Shown here piece after piece: positions 17,431 to 26,422 of a stretch of DNA of 64,000 nucleotides. The translations under genes were made by a program, and so were the position numbers. Source of the DNA: Cohnella pontilimi. Its GTDB lineage: Bacteria > Bacillota > Bacilli > Paenibacillales > Paenibacillaceae. The stretch is taken from positions 62,001 through 126,000 of the forward strand of contig NZ_SUPK01000004.1 in assembly GCF_005049045.1 (NCBI RefSeq). The letters run 5' to 3'. Positions within the stretch are counted from its first letter, which is position 1; each line of letters starts with the position of its first letter. Under the pieces are notes generated by a model. It was not told where the DNA came from. It saw nothing but the letters and a program-made list of their open reading frames with translations, and searched no databases.

Positions 17431-17628
17431 ATGGCCAATTCCAAAACGAAAAAAGCCCGCCTGAGAGCAGAACGGGCCGGGCACTTGAACCCGGACATCG
17501 TCCGCGGCGAATGGAGCCGCAAACCGCAAACCCAAGTCGTACCGAACGTGAAAGCAGAACAGCGCCGATCGCAATGCCGCCGAAAAGGCAGCCGCGAAGG
17601 CGCTGATTTATTTAGAACCATTTCCTGA
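17431..17628 (+). CDS. Small basic Bacillales protein (about 65 aa)
   Basis: Very basic short protein (MANSKTKKARLRAERAGHLNPDIVRGEW...). Its start resembles a family of conserved short lysine/arginine-rich proteins of Bacillales of unknown role. GGAGGTG lies about 10 nt before the ATG. The stop overlaps the convergent phosphoesterase gene by 17 bp. It could bind nucleic acid, given its charge, but that is speculation. Confidence 0.6.
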   Translation: MANSKTKKARLRAERAGHLNPDIVRGEWSRKPQTQVVPNVKAEQRRSQCRRKGSREGADLFRTIS

Positions 17629-18574
17629 GCTTCTCCTTCAACCAATAGCCCCAAGGCTGGTGCACCCGTGGATGTTCAATCCGGCGGCCGCTGCGCAGCG
17701 TCACCCACGTTTCGAACTCCCGCTTCCCCGCACGAAGCCGAATGACCCGAGCCCCGCGCGAGTAAAACGGACGCCCGTAAGCCTGATAGCCGCTGGCCCT
17801 GCCATAGCATAAGCGGATACCCAGCAGCTCCCCCTCATAGTCGTTCGTGTGATCATGGCCGCAAAACGTGCCCAGCACATCTCCGCGTTCCGCCATGGCC
17901 GCGAAAAAACCCGAATTCACACGGGGAGAGGCAGGTTTCTCATGCCGGTGGCCGTAGCATTTGCGCGTTTTCCACACCTCATTGTACTCCGGCAGCGGAA
18001 TATGAAAAAACACGAGAGACGGCATCACTTCACCGCCGCGGTCCGCCTGAAGCTTCTCGGAACGCTCGAGATACCAAGCGATCTGGTCCCGCCGAATCCA
18101 ATCGTAACCTCGTATCCACGGAACCCTCGACACGGCGCCGCTGTCCAAAAAATACAGCTCCGCCTGGTGATTCCCTTCCGCATCAGCGATGGGCAGCACG
18201 TAATTGCCCACCCCGCTGACACCCGGCTCAGTCGGCTTGGCGACGCATCCTTCATGCTCGCGCAAGATGCCGAACAACTCCTCCCGGCTGACCATCCGCT
18301 CCGAATCATGATTGCCGAACACCGCAGCCCAAGGAATACCGCTTTCTTCGGCCGCGGAAACGGCCTGACGAATCGCCTTGCGCGGATCGGCGGCTTTCGG
18401 ACTGAAAATGATATCCCCGGTAAACACGATCAAATCCGGCTGCTCCTGCTCCAGAATCCGCTTCATCAAATCCCGGGTCTTGTGATCGGCGGGCTCGCCG
18501 TTCTGCCAGTGCAAGTCGGAGAACTGGACGATGGTGAACGTTCCGTCGCTCCGAAATTGCAGCCTTCGGTTCAT
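17612..18574 (-). CDS. Calcineurin-like metallophosphoesterase
   Basis: Phosphoesterase of 320 aa. The metal-binding signature is complete: FSDLHW (DxH), FTGDII (GD), FGNHDSE (GNHD), FFHIPLPEY and CGHDHTND (GHDH). It resembles the YkuE/Dcr2-like group of cytoplasmic phosphoesterases. It lies 21 bp after a hemolysin III gene and is probably co-transcribed. The substrate cannot be read from the sequence. Confidence 0.9.
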   Translation of the reverse strand: MNRRLQFRSDGTFTIVQFSDLHWQNGEPADHKTRDLMKRILEQEQPDLIVFTGDIIFSPKAADPRKAIRQAVSAAEESGIPWAAVFGNHDSERMVSREELFGILREHEGCVAKPTEPGVSGVGNYVLPIADAEGNHQAELYFLDSGAVSRVPWIRGYDWIRRDQIAWYLERSEKLQADRGGEVMPSLVFFHIPLPEYNEVWKTRKCYGHRHEKPASPRVNSGFFAAMAERGDVLGTFCGHDHTNDYEGELLGIRLCYGRASGYQAYGRPFYSRGARVIRLRAGKREFETWVTLRSGRRIEHPRVHQPWGYWLKEKLRKWF

Positions 18575-18595
18575 CGCGTCCAGCTCCTTTCCGGA

Positions 18596-19234
18596 TTAAG
18601 GCAGCACATGTAAAATCGCAAAAAAGTGAAACGCGGAACCGGCGACGACGAACATATGCCATACCGCGTGATGATACGGAAAGCCCCGCCAAACGTAAAA
18701 CACTGCGCCTACGGTGTAGCATAATCCTCCGACTACCAGCAGTTGGACGCCTTGCGGCGTCATCAACGTCTGCAGAGGCTGCCAGGCAAACACGATAAGC
18801 CAGCCCATCGCCACATAAAACAAGGTGGAGAGCACCAGAAATTTTTTCGTGAAAAACGCCTTGAACACCACACCGCCTACCGCCAGTCCCCAAACGACAC
18901 CAAATAGGGACCAGCCCAGCGGACTCCGCAGAGGACCCAGCATAATCGGCGTATAAGTGCCCGCTATAAACAAATAAATACAGGAATGATCGAACGTTTC
19001 AAATAAGTCCTTCACTTTGCCCTCGGGAAACGAATGCACCAGTGTGGATGCCGTGTACAGCAGCACCATCGTCACGCCGAAAATCGTAAAACTGACCACA
19101 TGCCAAGCCGTACCCTTCGTGACGGAAAACACGATCAGCAGTACCAGCGCCGCAATGCTCAGCGCCGTACCGATGCCGTGCGTGATGGCGTTGGCCACTT
19201 CCTCCCGCCGGGTGTAAACATGCGTATTTGCCAT
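18596..19234 (-). CDS. Hemolysin III family (PAQR-like) membrane protein
   Basis: Integral membrane protein of 212 aa with about seven helices. Family motifs: EEVANAITHGIG at the N-terminus, STLVHSF, the FDHSCIYLFIAGTYTP motif, MGW in the centre, and HHAVWHMFVVAGSAFHFFAI near the end. The conserved His/Asp residues form the predicted metal site of PAQR/HlyIII proteins. First gene of a likely two-gene unit with the phosphoesterase gene. Confidence 0.92.
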   Translation of the reverse strand: MANTHVYTRREEVANAITHGIGTALSIAALVLLIVFSVTKGTAWHVVSFTIFGVTMVLLYTASTLVHSFPEGKVKDLFETFDHSCIYLFIAGTYTPIMLGPLRSPLGWSLFGVVWGLAVGGVVFKAFFTKKFLVLSTLFYVAMGWLIVFAWQPLQTLMTPQGVQLLVVGGLCYTVGAVFYVWRGFPYHHAVWHMFVVAGSAFHFFAILHVLP

Positions 19235-19389
19235 GGATGATTCACTTCTTTCTTTATGCCGGTCGTGTAAAAATTATATTCCTTTTTCGCCAGGATAATC
19301 CTTCTCTTGAGAGCGTTCGACGCACTGCGGGAAGAAACGGCGGAAAAAGGGAAACATTATATGTTGAGATGTACCGTTCGTCGTACGTG

Positions 19390-20967
19390 TTAGAGTTCGT
19401 GGATGATGTCCCCGGCGATCAGGGAGCCGGGGGACGGACGTTTGGCCGCGGCGAGATCTCCGGCCGTGCCATGCAGGAACACGCCGGCCGCCGCCGCTTG
19501 GCCGGCGGTGAGCCCTTGCGCCAGCAGGCCGGCGATGACGCCTGCCAGCACGTCGCCGGCTCCGCCCGTGGCCATGCCCGGGTTGCCGGTGGTGTTGACG
19601 TACGCGTCGCTGTCGGGGGTCGCCACGACGGTACGCGCGCCCTTGAGCACGAGCGTTACGTCGTGCTGTACGGCGAACTGCCGCGCGAGGCCGATGCGGT
19701 CCCGCTGGACATCGCGTACGGACATGCCGCACAGGCGCGCCATTTCGCCGGGGTGCGGTGTGAGCACGGTGGTAGACGCGCGCCGCGGCCATGCGGCGAA
19801 CGGCGGCACGTCGGCCAACTTGTTGGCATCGGCCAGCATGTTCAGCGCATCCGCATCGAGCACGAGCGGCGCGTCCACCGCGTCCCATAACTCGCGCAGC
19901 CAAGCGCTGTCGCCCGCCCAGCGGGCCATGCCCGGCCCGATCGCAACGGCTTGTTTGCCCGCGGCAAGTACGGCGAGTTCGGCGGCCGGGATATTACGCC
20001 ATTCGCCGGTGCTGCCGTCTGGCAAGCCGCGCAGCATCGCCTCCGGCAGCCGTCCGGCCAGCGTCAGCTCGAGCAGCTGCGGCACCGCCCACGTCACGAG
20101 CCCGCAGCCGGAACGAAGTGCGGCTCCGGCGCACAGCAGCCCGGCGCCGCTCATATGGCGCGACCCGGCGGCGACCAGCACGTGGCCGTAAGTGCCCTTG
20201 TGCGTGTCCGCTTGGCGAGGCAGCGGAATCTGCACACCGAGCCGCCGCTCCAGCGTACGCTCGTCCAGCACGAAGGTGCGGACCTCCCGTTCCTCTGCCG
20301 CTGCGGTGGGAATGCCGATGGACCGCACGACGACTTCTCCTGCGATTTCCGCGCCCGGATACAACAGCAGCCCGCGCTTCATGAACGCGAGCGCCACCGT
20401 CACAGTGGCGCGGAGGCAAGGATCGGCGGGCTCGCCGGTGTCCGCGTCCAGCCCGCTCGGCACGTCGGCCGCTACGATCGGCAGCCCGCTCGCGTTGGCC
20501 GCGCGGATCAGCGACGCGTACGGTTCCCGCGGCGCTCCCGCGGAACCGGTTCCGAGAAGTGCGTCCACGATGCCGTCCCAGCGGCTCCAATCCGGCGGCG
20601 CGCCATCCGCGTAATACACCGTGGCCGACAAACCCATCCGCCATGCAATATCACGCTGCACCGCAGCCTCTCCGCCGAGCTGTTCCGGCGGCACCGCGTA
20701 CAGCAGCTCTACCTCATACCCCTGCTCCACCAAGTGACGGGCGCACACAATTCCGTCTCCTCCGTTGTTGCCTTTTCCGACGAGCACAAGCCATCGGGGC
20801 GCCCGACTGACGCAGCGTCTCTCCGCACCTCGCCCTTCTGACCATCGCACAACCTCTTCCGCGATCGCCCGGCCGGCGTTCTCCATTAGGACAAGAGCTG
20901 GAATGCCGATGTTTTCGATCGTATGCCGGTCAATCTCCCGCATTTCTTTGGACGTTACCAGATGCAT
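19390..20967 (-). CDS. nnr: Bifunctional NAD(P)H-hydrate epimerase/dehydratase
   Basis: Metabolite-repair enzyme of 525 aa that restores damaged NADHX/NADPHX. The N-terminal epimerase half (about 1-220) shows MREIDRHTIENIGIP, VGKGNNGGDGIVCARHL and DALLGTGSAG. The C-terminal dehydratase half (about 240-520) shows TYGHVLVAAGS, TPHPGEMARLCG, VLKGARTVV and GNPGMATGGAGDVLAGVIAGLLAQG. The fused arrangement is the common bacterial form. It lies 15 bp after the DUF72 gene and is likely co-transcribed. Usual family length, no missing motifs. Confidence 0.95.
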   Translation of the reverse strand: MHLVTSKEMREIDRHTIENIGIPALVLMENAGRAIAEEVVRWSEGRGAERRCVSRAPRWLVLVGKGNNGGDGIVCARHLVEQGYEVELLYAVPPEQLGGEAAVQRDIAWRMGLSATVYYADGAPPDWSRWDGIVDALLGTGSAGAPREPYASLIRAANASGLPIVAADVPSGLDADTGEPADPCLRATVTVALAFMKRGLLLYPGAEIAGEVVVRSIGIPTAAAEEREVRTFVLDERTLERRLGVQIPLPRQADTHKGTYGHVLVAAGSRHMSGAGLLCAGAALRSGCGLVTWAVPQLLELTLAGRLPEAMLRGLPDGSTGEWRNIPAAELAVLAAGKQAVAIGPGMARWAGDSAWLRELWDAVDAPLVLDADALNMLADANKLADVPPFAAWPRRASTTVLTPHPGEMARLCGMSVRDVQRDRIGLARQFAVQHDVTLVLKGARTVVATPDSDAYVNTTGNPGMATGGAGDVLAGVIAGLLAQGLTAGQAAAAGVFLHGTAGDLAAAKRPSPGSLIAGDIIHEL

Positions 20968-20982
20968 GCGTCACCTTCCCCC

Positions 20983-21846
20983 TTATGGAGAATCGAACAA
21001 ATCGAGCTGCACCGCCCGCTCCGGCAGCTCCGGCGCGGCTTGTCCGAGCAGCCGCATCAGGTCGGCTGCATTGCCCGCCGCATGGCCGCCGGAGTTATTG
21101 TTGAAAATGACGCAAATCTCATTCGTCTGCTCTTCCAATGCCCGAAGTCGATCCGCCCATTCCGACAGCTCTTCCATGCTATAGTGATACAAATAGCGGA
21201 CATCCCGCCAATTCGGCGCTCCGCCTGAATTCCATCCTTCTTCATTACGTCCATGCATGCGGACGATCGTGAGTTCCGGATCCGTAACGTGGAGCACCGT
21301 CGGCACTGACCCCGGCCCCGCCTGCGGCTCGTCGCAAATACTATGAATCCAGCTTTCCGCCTCCATGAACGCCAGCGTCTTTTCCCGAAATGCCGGCTCG
21401 AACCAGCTTTGATGGCGAAATTCAAGCGCACATGTCCAACCCGCCATACGCTCCTTGGTCTTCCGCAGCACTTCCACGTTTCCGCGGGTGCAGTCGAACC
21501 AAGGTGGGTATTGAAATAGCACCGCCATGAGCTTGCCTGCCTCTTTTGCCGGTACCAAAGACTCGCAAAACGCCGAAAACACGGCATCCAACTCGGCATC
21601 CCCAAGAGGCTTTCCCCTCTGGTGCCCCGTGAGGCCTTGGTAGGCTTTCACCACAAAATGAAAATCCGCCGGCGTCTCCCGGGTCCAAACCGCAACCCGC
21701 TCCGCCGTATGGACCGCATAAAAAGTGCTGTCCACTTCAACTACAGAGAATCGGCGGCCGTATTCCCGAAGCTTGTCCTGCGCCTTGATACCGGGCGGGT
21801 ACAGCTCGTTGTGATCTCCCCAGCCCGCTAGACCGACTCGGATCAT
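20983..21846 (-). CDS. DUF72 family protein (YecE-like)
   Basis: Protein of 287 aa with the TIM-barrel-like DUF72 fold: GLAGWGDH..LYPPG at the N-terminus, VEVDSTFYAVHTAERVAVW, FHFVVKAYQGLTGH, LFQYPPWFDC, LEFRHQSWF and YLYHYSMEELSEWADRL near the end. Conserved acidic and aromatic residues suggest a hydrolase-like pocket, but no activity is established. It is upstream of nnr in one unit. Confidence 0.9.
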   Translation of the reverse strand: MIRVGLAGWGDHNELYPPGIKAQDKLREYGRRFSVVEVDSTFYAVHTAERVAVWTRETPADFHFVVKAYQGLTGHQRGKPLGDAELDAVFSAFCESLVPAKEAGKLMAVLFQYPPWFDCTRGNVEVLRKTKERMAGWTCALEFRHQSWFEPAFREKTLAFMEAESWIHSICDEPQAGPGSVPTVLHVTDPELTIVRMHGRNEEGWNSGGAPNWRDVRYLYHYSMEELSEWADRLRALEEQTNEICVIFNNNSGGHAAGNAADLMRLLGQAAPELPERAVQLDLFDSP

Positions 21847-22006
21847 TTTCCGCCTCCCGCCCCTTTCTCCGACTTTCTTTGACTCTTATTATAGTCCGGC
21901 AAGCCCGGTTTGCCCAATTAAGCCGCTCTACTCCGCCAAAATCCGTTTTGGTGCCTTTGAAGAGGGTAAATTCTAGATAACCTATGCGGAGAGGTGATAC
22001 ACAACA

Positions 22007-22909
22007 ATGGAACAAAGACAGCTTGGCAAAACGGATATGAAAGTGTCGGTCGTCGGATTCGGCGGTTATGAAATCGCGATGAAAAGCGTAGACACCACAA
22101 CCGAAGCCGCCGGCAAACTGTTGAATACCGCCTTGGACCGAGGGATGAACGTCATTGATACCGCATCCATCTATCTCGACAGCGAGAAAATGATCGGAGA
22201 TACCGTTTCCCACCGCAGGAAAGACTTTTATTTGTTCAGCAAACTGGGAGAAGGCAAAAGCGCCGGCCTCCCGTATCCGGAATGGGACGTGCGCAACGTG
22301 CGTCCGAGCATTGAGCGTTCGCTCCGGGACTTGAAGACGGATTATCTCGACATGCTCTACATCCACAGCTGCTCAGAAGCGGTGCTGCGGCGCGGCGAGC
22401 TGATCGAGGCCGTCCAGAAGCTCAAGCAGGAAGGATTAACCCGCTATATCGGCTACAGCGGCGACAGTACGGACGCTCTCTATGCGATCGGCACAGGCGT
22501 GTTCGACTCTCTCCAAACCTCGCTTAACATTGTGGATCAGGAAGCCGTCACCTTGACGCTGGATAAGGCCGCTGAGCAAAACATGGGCATTGTGATCAAG
22601 CGGCCGCTGGCCAACGTTGCGTGGGCGCGGGAAGGTGCCGAAAATGCTCCTCAGGACTATGTCCAAAGATTCGAAAAGCTTAACTTTCCGTTCAAGGACG
22701 GCGATCCGGACAAAGTGGCGGAAATCTCGCTGCGCTTCGTCCTCTCTTTCCCGCAGGTTCATGTCGCGCTCGTCGGCACCAAGAATCTCGACCATATGCT
22801 CAAAGCGTTCGAGTTCGCGGGCAAAGGCAAGCTGAGCGACGAACAATTCCAAGTTATCCGCAAACGTTGGGAAGAGATTCACGAGCCGGCTTGGGCGGGG
22901 TTAGTATAA
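22007..22909 (+). CDS. Aldo/keto reductase
   Basis: NAD(P)H-dependent oxidoreductase of 300 aa. The catalytic tetrad positions are recognisable: Asp in VIDTASIY (with Tyr in IYLDSEKMIG), Lys in FYLFSKLGEG, and His in DMLYIHSCSE. The C-terminal cofactor region reads ALVGTKNLDHMLKAF. GGAGAGG precedes the ATG. Transcribed alone. It belongs to the branch that includes general stress and sugar aldo/keto reductases; the substrate is unknown. Confidence 0.9.
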   Translation: MEQRQLGKTDMKVSVVGFGGYEIAMKSVDTTTEAAGKLLNTALDRGMNVIDTASIYLDSEKMIGDTVSHRRKDFYLFSKLGEGKSAGLPYPEWDVRNVRPSIERSLRDLKTDYLDMLYIHSCSEAVLRRGELIEAVQKLKQEGLTRYIGYSGDSTDALYAIGTGVFDSLQTSLNIVDQEAVTLTLDKAAEQNMGIVIKRPLANVAWAREGAENAPQDYVQRFEKLNFPFKDGDPDKVAEISLRFVLSFPQVHVALVGTKNLDHMLKAFEFAGKGKLSDEQFQVIRKRWEEIHEPAWAGLV

Positions 22910-23019
22910 TAAGCAGATGTTGGCGGATATCTTTTATCACCCATTGCCGGGGAGGTTCGTACGAATTTTTCAGTTTATGAAGCGCCACACACTCTCCTGA
23001 GCGGAAGGGATACCGACAA

Positions 23020-23060
23020 AAAAGAAGTCTGGCGGGCGAGTTTCCCGTCAGACTTCTTCT
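23020..23060 (-). terminator. Terminator overlapping the acetyltransferase stop
   Basis: GAAGTCTGGCGGG...CCCGTCAGACTTC. Leftward the stem is followed by seven T. The stop codon at 23048-23050 lies inside the stem. It may also end the convergent aldo/keto reductase transcript. Confidence 0.75.
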
Positions 23061-23611
23061 TCGTTCACAATGGCGAGAACCTGGTGGTCTTCCCAGACTC
23101 CGTTGATTTTGACGTTTTGGCGTGCGACACCTTCTTTGTGGAAGCCCACCTTCTCGAGCACACGCATGGAACGCGCGTTATTCGGCATGACGCCGGCTTC
23201 CAGCCGGTGCAGCTTCAGCACGCGGAACGCATAATCGACCGCCAGCTTCACCGCCTCCGTCATATATCCTTTGCCGTTGCACGCTTCATCAAGATAATAG
23301 CCGATATAGCAGCTCTGCAGCGGTCCGCGGAGCACCTCCGACAACACCAAGTTGCCGACCAGCTCCTCCGTGTCTTTTTCGAAAATACCGAACAAGTACC
23401 CTTCGTCCACTTCCTTTTTATCGCGTGCATTGCGTATTTGTTCCAGCTGGCCTTCCAATGTGTAAAACGATTCGCTGCGTAATGGAGTATACGTTTGAAA
23501 GAACGCCCGATTCCGGAGCAGCAAAGCCAGACTAGCCTCGGCATCCCGTTCCTCGAGCCAGCGGAGGCATACGAGCCGGCCTTCCCTCACCCACATGACC
23601 AAACCCTCCAA
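23048..23611 (-). CDS. GNAT N-acetyltransferase, RimJ/RimL type
   Basis: Acetyltransferase of 187 aa. RimJ-like landmarks: LRWLEERDAEASLALLLRNR at the N-terminus, FGIFEKDTEELVGNL, the acetyl-CoA-binding region IGYYLDEACNGKGYMTEAVKLAVDYAF, LHRLEAGVMPNNARSMRVLEKVGF, and the terminal WEDHQVLAI. It probably acetylates a protein alpha-amino group or a small molecule. It follows the MFS gene by 6 bp, so they form an operon. Confidence 0.88.
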   Translation of the reverse strand: MEGLVMWVREGRLVCLRWLEERDAEASLALLLRNRAFFQTYTPLRSESFYTLEGQLEQIRNARDKKEVDEGYLFGIFEKDTEELVGNLVLSEVLRGPLQSCYIGYYLDEACNGKGYMTEAVKLAVDYAFRVLKLHRLEAGVMPNNARSMRVLEKVGFHKEGVARQNVKINGVWEDHQVLAIVNEEEV

Positions 23612-23617
23612 TATCCG

Positions 23618-24826
23618 TTATCCCCGATTCGTCGCCTCGGACACAGCTTTCACGCGCCCGACTTGCGTGGCGAGATAAAGAATGAAAAGCAGCAAAATGA
23701 CGCCGATTCCGATCACCGACAGGTTGACCGACACCCGCAGCTCCGTCATGGCCAAGTACACGGTCAATCCCATGACGGTCAGCGAATTTTCCACCAGGTT
23801 CTGCACTGCAATTGTTTTGCCTGAGCCGATCACTTCTTTGCCCTCTTCCTGCAGCATCGTGTTGAGCGGAATCAGGAAGATGCCGCCGAGCACCCCTACG
23901 CAAAATAACAATCCGACCATGACCCACACACTGTGCGTCAAAGTCGCGGCCATTACGCATACCACCATGAAAAATCCGTAGTAAAACGCGTTGTACAATT
24001 TGCCCTCTGGCACAAGACGCGGTGTCAGCGCCGCGCTTAACACGACTCCGATCGCGGTGACGCCAATGATCATCGATTGCTGCTGCGTATCCGAAATGCC
24101 GAAATTCGCCGGCAGCCAGTCCACCAGCGCAATCCGCAGAACCGATGCGGTGAGCCAGAACGCGCTCGTGCCGATCAGCGAAAATCTCGCACGGCGGATG
24201 CGAAACAACGCGCGCACGTCCAACAAAAACCTTTTTGCAGATTCGCCATACCGAAGAGTCGCATCCCCGCCCCGAACCGGAACGGCGAAGGTGAGTAACA
24301 GCGACAGTAAATACACACCGAGACAGCACAAAATCGCCGGCAAATCTGAATTTTGCGCCAGGATGCCTCCCGCAACCGTACCCAGCAGGATGGCCAATAT
24401 CGTCGTGCCTTCGATTTTGGCATTGGCGCTCAGCAGCTCGCTCTCGTTGGAAGTTAACTCTGCGAGGATGCCGTATTTCGCAGGTGAATACACAACGGCT
24501 CCGACGCCTACGAACAAATAACACAGCGCAGGCGGCAGCCCGAACAGCAAGAGGGCAATTCCCGCTCCCTTGATCAAGTTGCCGATCATCAGCACACGGG
24601 ATTTCGATTTTTTATCCGCGAAAGCCCCTACGACCGGCGCCAGAACGACATAAGCGAGCAGGAATGCGATCTGGATATACGTGACCACCCCGCTCGGATG
24701 TTCGACGCCCTGACGGTTGACCAAACCGACGATCAAGAAAAAATTCAAATTATCTGCAAACGAGCTTAAGAACTGCGTAAGCACGACCGCGTTAATCGGT
24801 GAAATCCACTTGCTGCCTTGAGACAT
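23618..24826 (-). CDS. MFS transporter, LplT-like (lysophospholipid) family
   Basis: Transporter of about 402 aa with 12 predicted helices. The cytoplasmic loop motif AFADKKSKSRVLMIGNLIKG and the stretch YSPAKYGILAELTSNESELLSANAKIEGTT are typical of LplT, the lysophospholipid flippase. The ATG at 24826 is used; a GTG at 24841 is possible. No acyltransferase (Aas-like) gene is adjacent, so the substrate is tentative. It probably follows the citrate synthase gene in one transcript and precedes the GNAT gene. Confidence 0.8.
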   Translation of the reverse strand: MSQGSKWISPINAVVLTQFLSSFADNLNFFLIVGLVNRQGVEHPSGVVTYIQIAFLLAYVVLAPVVGAFADKKSKSRVLMIGNLIKGAGIALLLFGLPPALCYLFVGVGAVVYSPAKYGILAELTSNESELLSANAKIEGTTILAILLGTVAGGILAQNSDLPAILCCLGVYLLSLLLTFAVPVRGGDATLRYGESAKRFLLDVRALFRIRRARFSLIGTSAFWLTASVLRIALVDWLPANFGISDTQQQSMIIGVTAIGVVLSAALTPRLVPEGKLYNAFYYGFFMVVCVMAATLTHSVWVMVGLLFCVGVLGGIFLIPLNTMLQEEGKEVIGSGKTIAVQNLVENSLTVMGLTVYLAMTELRVSVNLSVIGIGVILLLFILYLATQVGRVKAVSEATNRG

Positions 24827-24916
24827 GTTATTCTTCTGCACCCTTCTATCGCGTATCGCGGCTTTCCGATCCAGTCTTCAGTATACATCGGTCGCCCGAT
24901 ATCGTCGAAAAGAAGT

Positions 24917-26020
24917 TCAGTCACCGATCGCCGGCATCGGCCCCGTGTATACGGATAATGGCCGGAAAATGCGGTTGTGGGCGGATTGCTCGAGCATGTG
25001 GGCGGTCCAGCCCACCGTTCGCGCCGCCGTGAAGGTCGGCGTGAACAATTCCGCGGGCAGCTCGATCGCCGTCATGATCGCTGCAGCAAAAAACTCCACA
25101 TTCGTGTACAGACGGCGGCCCGGCTTGTATTCTTCCAACAGGCGGATCGCCGTCTTTTCCACATGCAGCGCGAATTCGAAGGCGTGGTCACGGCCCGTCA
25201 GCCGCTCCGTCACGATCCGCAGCGCTTCCGCTCTCGGATCTTTCGTTTTATATATGCGATGGCCGAAGCCCATGAGGCGTCCGCCGTTTTCCAGCTTGCA
25301 GCGCAGCCAGGGCTCAGCGTTCTCCTCGGTGCCGATTTCCTCCAGCATGGCGATGACTTCCGAAGGAGCCCCTCCATGCAGCGGCCCGCTCATCGTGCCG
25401 ATCGCCGCACTCACGGCCGTGAACAAATCCGACTGTGTAGAGAGCGTGACCCGGCCGGCAAACGTGGACGCATTCATTCCATGCTCCATGCCAAGGATCA
25501 GATACGCTGTCAGCGCTTTGGCATGATCCGAATTCGGCATTTCGCCGGTCAACATATATAAATAATTCGCAGCATGATCTAAGCTCGGATCCGGTTCTAC
25601 GGGCGGAAGGCCTCGCAATCTGCGATACCGATAGGCGATCACGGTCGGCAGCAGCGCGGTCAAGAACTCCGCTTGCGCCGCCGAGGGCGGCCAACCCGCG
25701 GAGGCGATCCCCGACAGTGTGGCCACGGAAGCCTGGAGAACGCCCATCATCGGCAGCTCGGCCGGCAAGGCATCAAGTACACGTCGCAAAGCTTCCGGAA
25801 GCGCCCGCGCGGCGCGCATTCTTTCTTCAAGTGCCGCCAGTTGGCGCGCATCCGGCAGAGCCCCGTACCACAGCAGATAAGCAGTTTCCTCGAAGCTGTG
25901 ATTCACCGCCAAATCTTTGGCCCAATATCCTCTGTAAATCAAATGTCCGCGTTCTCCGTCCACATGGCCGATTTCCGTCTCAGCCGCCACAACACCTTCT
26001 AATCCCGTCACTTTCGGCAT
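24917..26020 (-). CDS. Citrate synthase / 2-methylcitrate synthase family
   Basis: Enzyme of 367 aa that condenses an acyl-CoA with oxaloacetate. The catalytic residues are visible: His in MEHGMNAS, His in GPLHGGAP, and Asp in KTKDPRAE. Also present are the N-terminal GHVDGERGHLIYRGY and GFGHRIY. The protein is a little shorter and more divergent than housekeeping CitZ, resembling the CitA/MmgD group, so methylcitrate synthase activity is possible. GAGGAG lies 8 nt before the ATG. Confidence 0.88.
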   Translation of the reverse strand: MPKVTGLEGVVAAETEIGHVDGERGHLIYRGYWAKDLAVNHSFEETAYLLWYGALPDARQLAALEERMRAARALPEALRRVLDALPAELPMMGVLQASVATLSGIASAGWPPSAAQAEFLTALLPTVIAYRYRRLRGLPPVEPDPSLDHAANYLYMLTGEMPNSDHAKALTAYLILGMEHGMNASTFAGRVTLSTQSDLFTAVSAAIGTMSGPLHGGAPSEVIAMLEEIGTEENAEPWLRCKLENGGRLMGFGHRIYKTKDPRAEALRIVTERLTGRDHAFEFALHVEKTAIRLLEEYKPGRRLYTNVEFFAAAIMTAIELPAELFTPTFTAARTVGWTAHMLEQSAHNRIFRPLSVYTGPMPAIGD

Positions 26021-26156
26021 TTCGTAATCTCCTCGCTCCTTAGATATTAAGAAAAGGATAACGGGAGTGGATGATATTGTAAATTTATAATATTTTTTAT
26101 GAGTGAAAAGTTTTGTTTATTGAGCACATTGGCCGACATTGGGCAGGTTCGCGGCA

Positions 26157-26345
26157 GTTAAGCCGTTGGCACCCGCTTATCGGCGGCACCAGGCTTCTTT
26201 GCACGGCGGTTAAGCCGATGGTACCCGCTTAACGGCAGCACCGGGGTCCGTTGAGCGGCGGTTAAGCCGATGGTACCCGCTTAACGCCAGCACCAGGCTT
26301 CTTTGCGCGGCGGTTAAGCCGATGGTACACGCTTAACATGCACAC
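26157..26345. repeat. 52-bp tandem repeat array with GTTAAGC/GCTTAAC hairpins
   Basis: Four units begin with GTTAAGCCG at 26157, 26209, 26261 and 26313, exactly 52 bp apart. Each contains the inverted repeat GTTAAGC...GCTTAAC (degenerate in the first) followed by a GC-rich segment ending GGCTTCTTTGC or GGGTCCGTTGAG. It fills much of the 400-bp gap upstream of the citrate synthase gene. The sequence is unrelated to the array at 16019, but the period is the same. Confidence 0.9.
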
Positions 26346-26376
26346 CGGTACGTTGGGCGCTGGATGAGCCCAAACA

Positions 26377-26409
26377 AAAATACCCCCGCATCCTTTGCGG
26401 GGGTATTTC
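26377..26409 (-). terminator. Terminator of the first secreted-protein gene
   Basis: AATACCCCCGCA-TCCTT-TGCGGGGGTATT, a 12-bp stem located 14 bp beyond the stop at 26423. T-rich on its left side. Confidence 0.85.
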
Positions 26410-26422
26410 GCGTGAAAGCTGC

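Noticed and set aside
26157-26345. CRISPR array
   Set aside because: Units are similar along their full length, with only two alternating 3' variants; no cas genes.
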